Of a stretch of 13,227 nt of DNA, positions 8,924-13,227 are shown in pieces. The notes under the pieces are model-generated. The model saw nothing but the letters and a program-made list of their open reading frames with translations. It was not told the DNA's origin and ran no database searches. How positions within the stretch are numbered: the stretch's first letter is position 1; each line of letters begins with the position of its first letter. Made by a program: the position numbers and the translations under genes. The DNA is from an uncultured Lachnospiraceae bacterium. Its GTDB lineage: Bacteria; Bacillota; Clostridia; Lachnospirales; Lachnospiraceae. The stretch covers positions 1-13,227 of the forward strand of contig CACZOS010000177.1 in assembly GCA_902782815.1 (NCBI GenBank), read 5' to 3'.

Positions 8924-10407
8924 TGGGAAAGAGTTTTGGATTTTTGGAATATGACAGAGAAGAAGGTAGGGTGAGATGTGAAGAGGAACGTCTGAAGGAT
9001 TTCCGGGAATTTCACGGAAGCCTGGAATTGTCCGACCAGCAGAAACAGGCTGCCCGATGTATGGACTGCGGGATCCCCTTCTGCCAGGCCGGCCTGATGA
9101 TCTCCGGAATGATGTCCGGGTGTCCTCTGCATAATCTTGTACCTGAACTCAACGATCTGGTCTACAGGGGAAGGATGGCTGAAGCATACCGGAGATTGTC
9201 CATGACCCACAGTTTTCCCGAGTTTACCTCCCGGGTCTGTCCGGCTCTCTGTGAGGCGGCCTGTACATGCGGTCTTCACGACGCCCCGGTGGCTACGAAG
9301 GAGAATGAGAAAGCCGTCATTGATTATGCTTTTGAAAACGGTCTGGTCAAAGAAGAGCTTCCGCGGGTGAGAACGGGAAAGAGAGTGGCCGTCATCGGAA
9401 GCGGTCCGTCGGGACTGGCGGCAGCCCAGCTGTTAAACAGGAGAGGCCACATGGTGACCGTCTATGAGAGGAAGGACCGAGCGGGGGGACTACTCCGCTA
9501 CGGAATCCCCAACATGAAGCTGGACAAGTCGCTGATCGACCGGCGGCTCCGGCTCATGGAGGAGGCAGGGATAAAATTTATCTTCAATACGGATGTGGGG
9601 AAGGATCTGCCTGCATCCCGGCTGAAAGAAGAATATGACAGTGTGATCCTTGCCTGCGGAGCTTCCGCGCCGAGGGATATCCAGGTACCGGGCAGAGAAG
9701 CGGAGGGAATCCGTTTTGCGGTGGATTTTCTGTCTGAAGTGACAAAGAGACTTTTGGACAGCGATTTTCAGGATATTCCCTATGATCTGGCAAAAGGCAA
9801 GGATGTGATCGTCATCGGCGGCGGAGATACAGGTAATGATTGTGTGGGAACCTGTATCCGTCTGGAAGCCAACAGTATAATCCAGCTGGAGATGATGCCC
9901 GAGCCTGCCCGGGAAAGACTTTCCTCCAACCCATGGCCCGAATGGCCCAGGATCCTGAAGGTGGATTACGGTCAGGAAGAAGCCATCTGGAAATACGGGA
10001 AGGATCCCAGAGTTTAGCAGACTACGGTAAAAGAGTTCATATCGGATACGGAAGGAAGCCTGAAGGAGGTGATCCTGGTCTCCCTGACTTCTGTCAGGGA
10101 TGAGAAGACCGGCAGAATCAGCATGGTTCCCCTGGAAGGCAGTGAAAAAAGGTGCCCGGCCCAGCTGGTGCTCATTGCGGCCGGATTTCTCGGGAGTGAG
10201 AAATACGTTACCGATGATTTTCAGGTGGAGACCGATGCCAGGACAAATGTCAGTACAAAACCGGGTGAATATATGACTTCCCAGGAGAAAATCTATACTG
10301 CCGGTGATATGCATCTGGGTCAGTCTCTTGTGGTGAGGGCCATCGCGGAAGGCCGCGCGGCGGCAAAAGAAGTGGACAGGGCTCTTATGGGATATACTAA
10401 TCTGTGA
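8923..10407 (+). pseudogene. gltD: Glutamate synthase (NADPH) small subunit, interrupted by in-frame UAG
   Basis: Supplies electrons from NADPH via FAD and 4Fe-4S clusters to GltB. The start is the ATG at 8923, sharing its A with the gltB TGA (coupled translation); GGGAGGTGA at 8908-8916 is six bases upstream. N-terminal iron-sulfur cysteines are C46, C49, C54, C67 and C106, C110, C114, C116; the FAD-binding GSGPSG is at 159-164 and the NADPH-binding GGGDTG at 299-304. Codon 365 (10015-10017) is TAG. The same frame then continues QTTVKEF... to AGD (460-462), QSLVVRAIAEGRAAAKEVDRALMG and TGA at 10405-10407, giving 494 codons, a normal GltD length. It is therefore a substitution-type stop, not a frameshift. 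As read, the product is 364 residues lacking the C-terminal FAD-contacting segment. The downstream piece has no good start: GTG at 10069 directly abuts AAGGAG. It could be a true nonsense allele, a sequence error, or a read-through/recoded codon. Confidence 0.88.
10015..10017 (+). other. gltD: In-frame amber codon inside gltD
   Basis: TAG follows GKDPRV and precedes QTTVKEF. From memory, clostridial homologues read DPRVY-x-TTVKEF here, so the replaced residue is most likely Tyr (TAT or TAC to TAG, one base change). The next codon is CAG. The five intact stop codons in the window are all TGA, so TAG is not seen ending any gene here. Confidence 0.85.
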
Positions 10408-10420
10408 TGCAGATCACAGA
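10401..10420. repeat. Perfect inverted repeat over the gltD stop codon
   Basis: Arms TCTGTGAT (10401-10408) and ATCACAGA (10413-10420) around GCAG; the gltD TGA (10405-10407) lies in the left arm. The core TGTGA-N6-TCACA equals the classic CRP-family operator core, and as RNA it would give an 8-bp stem with a tetraloop. A TATACT at 10393-10398 lies just upstream but has no well-spaced -35. Whether it acts as DNA operator or RNA hairpin, or not at all, cannot be told from one sequence. Confidence 0.5.
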
Positions 10421-10435
10421 AAATCAGAAAATAAG

Positions 10436-10458
10436 CCGGTTTTCATCTGAAGGACCGG
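10436..10458 (+). other. Hairpin in the gltD-dapL gap
   Basis: CCGGT (10436-10440) pairs with ACCGG (10454-10458), extendable inward by U-G, U-G and U-A pairs to a loop of seven. No T tract follows, so it is not a terminator on the + strand. It sits shortly before the dapL ribosome binding site. A processing, stability or no role are all possible. Confidence 0.35.
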
Positions 10459-10464
10459 AAAAAC

Positions 10465-10468
10465 GGAG
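10465..10468 (+). promoter_or_regulatory. Ribosome binding site deciding the dapL start
   Basis: GGAG (10465-10468, within GGAGAA) is seven bases before the ATG at 10476. The resulting N-terminus MVKINQNYLKLPGSYLFS matches how DapL proteins begin. The in-frame upstream starts at 10404 and 10407 would add 23-24 residues without family resemblance. Confidence 0.7.
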
Positions 10469-10475
10469 AAAAAGT

Positions 10476-11690
10476 ATGGTGAAAATAAATCAAAACTATC
10501 TGAAACTACCGGGCAGTTATCTTTTTTCCACAGTGGGAAAGAAGATAAGGGCATACGAGTCTGCCCATCCGGAAAAACGGGTGATCCGCCTGGGTATCGG
10601 GGATGTGACCCGGCCCATCGCCCCGGAGATCATCCGAAGCCTCCATGAGGCTGTGGATGAGATGGGGAGGGCGGAGAGTTTTAAGGGTTATGCACCGGAT
10701 CTAGGTTATGCCTTTCTGAGGGAGACCATAGCGGAAAATGATTTTCAATCCCGGGGCTGCCGGATCGACCCGGATGAGATCTTCATTTCCGACGGGGCAA
10801 AGTGCGACTGCGGGAACATCCAGGAAATATTCAGTACTGACTGCAGGATCGCGGTCTGTGATCCTGTATATCCGGTATATGTGGATTCCAACGTCATGGC
10901 AGGCAGGACCGGAGTTTATGACACGGAACTCGGGAGATTCAGGGATGTGACCTATATGCCGTGCACCCGGGAAACGGGATTTGTGCCGGAACTGCCCGAG
11001 GAGGATGTTGATCTGATCTACCTGTGCTTTCCCAATAATCCCACAGGGGCTGTTATCAAAAAGTCAAAACTTCAGGAATGGGTGGACTATGCCAATGACA
11101 AAGGGGCAGTTATCCTGTACGATGCTGCCTATGAAGCCTACATCTCGGAAGAGGAGATCCCCCACAGCATATATGAGTGCCCCGGGGCCAGAGAATGTGC
11201 CATCGAGTTCAGATCCTTCTCCAAGACAGCCGGTTTTACCGGCCTCAGGCTTGGCTTTACGGTGATTCCCAAAGATCTGAAAGCCGGAGGGATCAGGCTG
11301 TGGGATCTCTGGGCCAGACGGCACGGTACCAAATATAACGGAGCTCCCTATATTATCCAGAGAGCAGGTCAGGCAGTCTATTCTCCCCAGGGGAAAAAAG
11401 AAATAAGAAAACAGATAGCCTGGTATATGGAAAATGCCCGGATTATCTCAGTGGGACTTGAACAGGCCGGATATGAGGTTTCGGGAGGTGTCAATGCCCC
11501 CTATATCTGGCTCAGGACACCCGGAGACATGACCAGCTGGGAGTTTTTCGATTATCTGCTGGAAGGGGCAAATGTGGCAGGAACGCCGGGATCGGGATTC
11601 GGTCCCCATGGGGAACATTATTTCAGACTGACGGCCTTCGGAAACAGGGAAGACACCCTGGAAGCCGTAAAGCGCATCAAAAAACTATGA
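10476..11690 (+). CDS. dapL: LL-diaminopimelate aminotransferase
   Basis: Converts L-tetrahydrodipicolinate directly to LL-2,6-diaminopimelate with glutamate as amino donor, a one-step bypass of the succinylase/acetylase routes to meso-DAP (peptidoglycan) and lysine. A cytoplasmic PLP enzyme of the fold type I aminotransferases. 404 residues, typical. Motifs: N-terminal NYLKLPGSYLFS, LGIGDVTRPIAPE, FKGYAPDLGYAFLRE, DEIFISDGAKCDCGNIQEIF, DPVYPVYVDSNVMAGRTG, CFPNNPTGAV, YDAAYEAYI, and the PLP lysine K250 in SFSKTAGFTGLRLGF. These DapL signatures separate it from ordinary aspartate aminotransferases. It lies 68 bases after the gltD stop, with two possible hairpins in the gap, and 26 bases before guaA. 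It uses the glutamate made by the upstream genes, so co-regulation makes metabolic sense. Confidence 0.95.
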   Translation: MVKINQNYLKLPGSYLFSTVGKKIRAYESAHPEKRVIRLGIGDVTRPIAPEIIRSLHEAVDEMGRAESFKGYAPDLGYAFLRETIAENDFQSRGCRIDPDEIFISDGAKCDCGNIQEIFSTDCRIAVCDPVYPVYVDSNVMAGRTGVYDTELGRFRDVTYMPCTRETGFVPELPEEDVDLIYLCFPNNPTGAVIKKSKLQEWVDYANDKGAVILYDAAYEAYISEEEIPHSIYECPGARECAIEFRSFSKTAGFTGLRLGFTVIPKDLKAGGIRLWDLWARRHGTKYNGAPYIIQRAGQAVYSPQGKKEIRKQIAWYMENARIISVGLEQAGYEVSGGVNAPYIWLRTPGDMTSWEFFDYLLEGANVAGTPGSGFGPHGEHYFRLTAFGNREDTLEAVKRIKKL

Positions 11691-11716
11691 GATTGCAAGA
11701 TCTGGAGGGATGAAAA

Positions 11717-13227
11717 GTGGAGAAAATTCTGGTGCTGGATTTTGGCGGGCAGTACAATCAGCTGATTGCCCGCAGGGTCCGGGAACAGCATGTTTACGCG
11801 GAGATCAGAAACTATGACCGGATCAGTGTGAATGAGATTGTAAAAGAAGGATATAAAGGAATCATTTTCACCGGAGGACCCAACAATGTCTATGATGATT
11901 CCTCACCCCATTATGATCCGGCTGTCCTTAATGCGGGTATACCGGTGCTGGGAATATGTTACGGCGCCCAGCTGATCAGTTGGATGCTGGGAGGAAGGGT
12001 TTCCCCGGCGGAGAGCGCAAGCGAATACGGCAGGAAAGGACTGCAGATCGGAAAATCCAGGCTGCTCGGCAATATTCCGGAGAAGAGTATCTGCTGGATG
12101 AGTCATTCCGACTATATCAGCCTTGTCCCGGAGGGATTCCTGGTCACCGGATGGACGGACCACTGTCCCTGCGCGGCAATGGAGGATGCTTCCCGCGATA
12201 TCTATGCGGTCCAGTTTCATCCCGAGGTGACCCACACGGAATACGGCAAAGAGATATTTCATCGGTTTCTGTTTGCTATCTGCGGCTGTTCGGGGGACTG
12301 GTCCGCGGAGGGATTTGCCCTGCAGAAGATAGAACAATACCGGGAGGAACTCTCGGGGAAAAAGATTCTGCTGGCCCTTTCCGGCGGGGTGGATTCCTCT
12401 GTGACGGCGGTTCTGCTGAACAGGGCTGTCGGCCGCAACCTGATCTGTGTCTTTGTGGACCACGGTCTGCTGCGCAAAGGCGAGGGAGATTATGTGGAAA
12501 GGGTACTGAAGAAAGAACTGGGCATAAACATGATTAGGGTCAATGCCGGTGGCCGTTTCCTGGGAAAATTAAAAGGTATATGGGAACCGGAGCAGAAACG
12601 GAAGATAATCGGGGAAGAATTCATCCGTGTATTTGAGGAGGAAGCCCGGAAAGAAGGGTCGATCGACCTGCTGGCTCAGGGAACCATTTATCCGGATGTG
12701 ATCGAGAGCGGAAAAGGGGATTCCGCCGTGATCAAAAGCCATCACAATGTGGGCGGACTTCCGGACAGACTTTCCTTTGAAAGGATTGTGGAACCCTTAG
12801 ATCAACTATTTAAGGATGAAGTCAGAGAAGTGGGACTTATGCTCGGCATTCCCCATGATCTGGTCTGGAGGCAGCCATTCCCGGGGCCGGGTCTGGCTGT
12901 CCGGATAGTGGGAGAGATAAGTAAGGAAAAGGTAAGCATACTGCAGGAAGCAGATGCCATTTTCCGGGAAGAGATAAGGAAAGCCCATCTTGAGAAAATA
13001 CCTGATCAGTATTTTGCCCTGCTGACCGATTCCCGCAGTGTGGGAGTCAAGGGAGACGCCAGATCCTATGGATATGTGGCAGCCCTGCGGGCTGTCACCA
13101 CGGATGATTTCATGACCGCGGACTGGACCAGACTTCCCTTTGCCCTTCTTGAGAAGACTGCCGGCAGGATAGTAAATGAGGTGGACGGTGTCTCAAGAGT
13201 GGTCTATGATATTACTTCCAAACCGCC
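11717..13227 (+). CDS. guaA: GMP synthase (glutamine-hydrolysing), 3'-truncated by window edge
   Basis: Aminates XMP to GMP using ATP and the amide of glutamine. The start is GTG at 11717 (VEKILVLDFGGQYNQLIARRVRE) with GGAGG at 11704-11708, eight bases upstream; the ATG at 11710 is in another frame. 503 codons are open with no stop to the window end at DITSKPP; family proteins end about six residues later, so the gene is nearly whole. Class I amidotransferase domain: nucleophile C81 in GICYGAQ, H168 and E170 in QFHPEV. PP-loop ATP pyrophosphatase domain: SGGVDSS at 222-228. The C-terminal dimerisation domain follows with LAQGTIYPDVIES, KSHHNVGGLP, PFPGPGLAVRI and RSVGVKGDAR. All key residues are present. 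It lies 26 bases after dapL with no terminator between, so it is probably the fourth gene of the gltB operon rather than part of a purine operon. Confidence 0.96.
   Translation, partial: MEKILVLDFGGQYNQLIARRVREQHVYAEIRNYDRISVNEIVKEGYKGIIFTGGPNNVYDDSSPHYDPAVLNAGIPVLGICYGAQLISWMLGGRVSPAESASEYGRKGLQIGKSRLLGNIPEKSICWMSHSDYISLVPEGFLVTGWTDHCPCAAMEDASRDIYAVQFHPEVTHTEYGKEIFHRFLFAICGCSGDWSAEGFALQKIEQYREELSGKKILLALSGGVDSSVTAVLLNRAVGRNLICVFVDHGLLRKGEGDYVERVLKKELGINMIRVNAGGRFLGKLKGIWEPEQKRKIIGEEFIRVFEEEARKEGSIDLLAQGTIYPDVIESGKGDSAVIKSHHNVGGLPDRLSFERIVEPLDQLFKDEVREVGLMLGIPHDLVWRQPFPGPGLAVRIVGEISKEKVSILQEADAIFREEIRKAHLEKIPDQYFALLTDSRSVGVKGDARSYGYVAALRAVTTDDFMTADWTRLPFALLEKTAGRIVNEVDGVSRVVYDITSKP

Noticed and set aside
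9990..10100. Frameshift in gltD
   Set aside because: The codon phase before and after the TAG is identical (8923 and 10018 are in the same frame) and family-like sequence resumes at the very next codon, so it is a single stop codon, not an indel.
10069..10407. Independent small gene starting at GTG 10069
   Set aside because: The translation is the C-terminal third of GltD. AAGGAG directly abuts the GTG with no spacer, so efficient independent initiation is unlikely.
10404..10475. N-terminal extension of DapL from 10404 or 10407
   Set aside because: The extra 23-24 residues do not resemble DapL N-termini, while MVKINQNYLKLPGSYLFS from 10476 does and has its own GGAG site.
11956..12537. 193-codon + strand frame inside guaA, and similar out-of-frame stretches at 2736-3245 and 9840-10103
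   Set aside because: The overlapping frame is the one with full family motifs (GuaA, the PPDK_N protein, GltD). The alternative frames show low-complexity Arg/Gly/Pro-rich sequence without motifs.

Overview
This window looks like chromosomal DNA from an anaerobic Firmicute of the class Clostridia, most likely Lachnospiraceae-like. The assignment rests on a type III glutamine synthetase, a clostridial-style NADPH glutamate synthase pair, the LL-diaminopimelate aminotransferase route to lysine, strong AGGAGG-type ribosome binding sites and short gaps between genes on one strand. All genes are on the + strand. I see no mobile element, CRISPR array, tRNA or rRNA.

Layout. Positions 1-1533 hold the C-terminal three quarters of a type III glutamine synthetase (glnN), cut by the window edge. 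It is followed after 49 bases by an 860-residue protein (1583-4165) with a degenerate KaiC/RecA-like N-terminus, a PEP/pyruvate-binding (PPDK_N, ATP-grasp) domain and a distinct C-terminal domain, without the phosphohistidine domain of true PEP synthases. Then comes the main regulatory region (4166-4372): an exact consensus sigma-70-type promoter, a leader with two hexaloop hairpins of the ANTAR-target type, and an intrinsic terminator whose 5' arm overlaps the second hairpin. This attenuator precedes gltB (4373-8923, glutamate synthase large subunit), gltD (8923-10407, small subunit), dapL (10476-11690, LL-diaminopimelate aminotransferase) and guaA (11717 to the window end, GMP synthase, lacking only its last few residues).

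How the genes fit together. Glutamine synthetase and glutamate synthase form the ammonia-assimilation cycle. DapL uses glutamate as amino donor for diaminopimelate/lysine, and GuaA uses glutamine as amide donor for GMP. The second operon is therefore a set of producers and users of glutamate/glutamine behind one leader that appears to be an antitermination switch. The expected trans-acting partner, an ANTAR-domain RNA-binding response regulator, is not in the window.

Two points deserve most attention. The first is the dual-hexaloop leader, in which the first hairpin begins at the predicted transcription start and the second excludes the terminator. The second is an in-frame UAG at codon 365 of gltD, where reading continues in the same frame into a complete, family-like C-terminus. 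The latter may be a nonsense mutation, a sequence error or, less likely, a recoded amber codon. Less certain is a perfect 8-base inverted repeat across the gltD stop codon.
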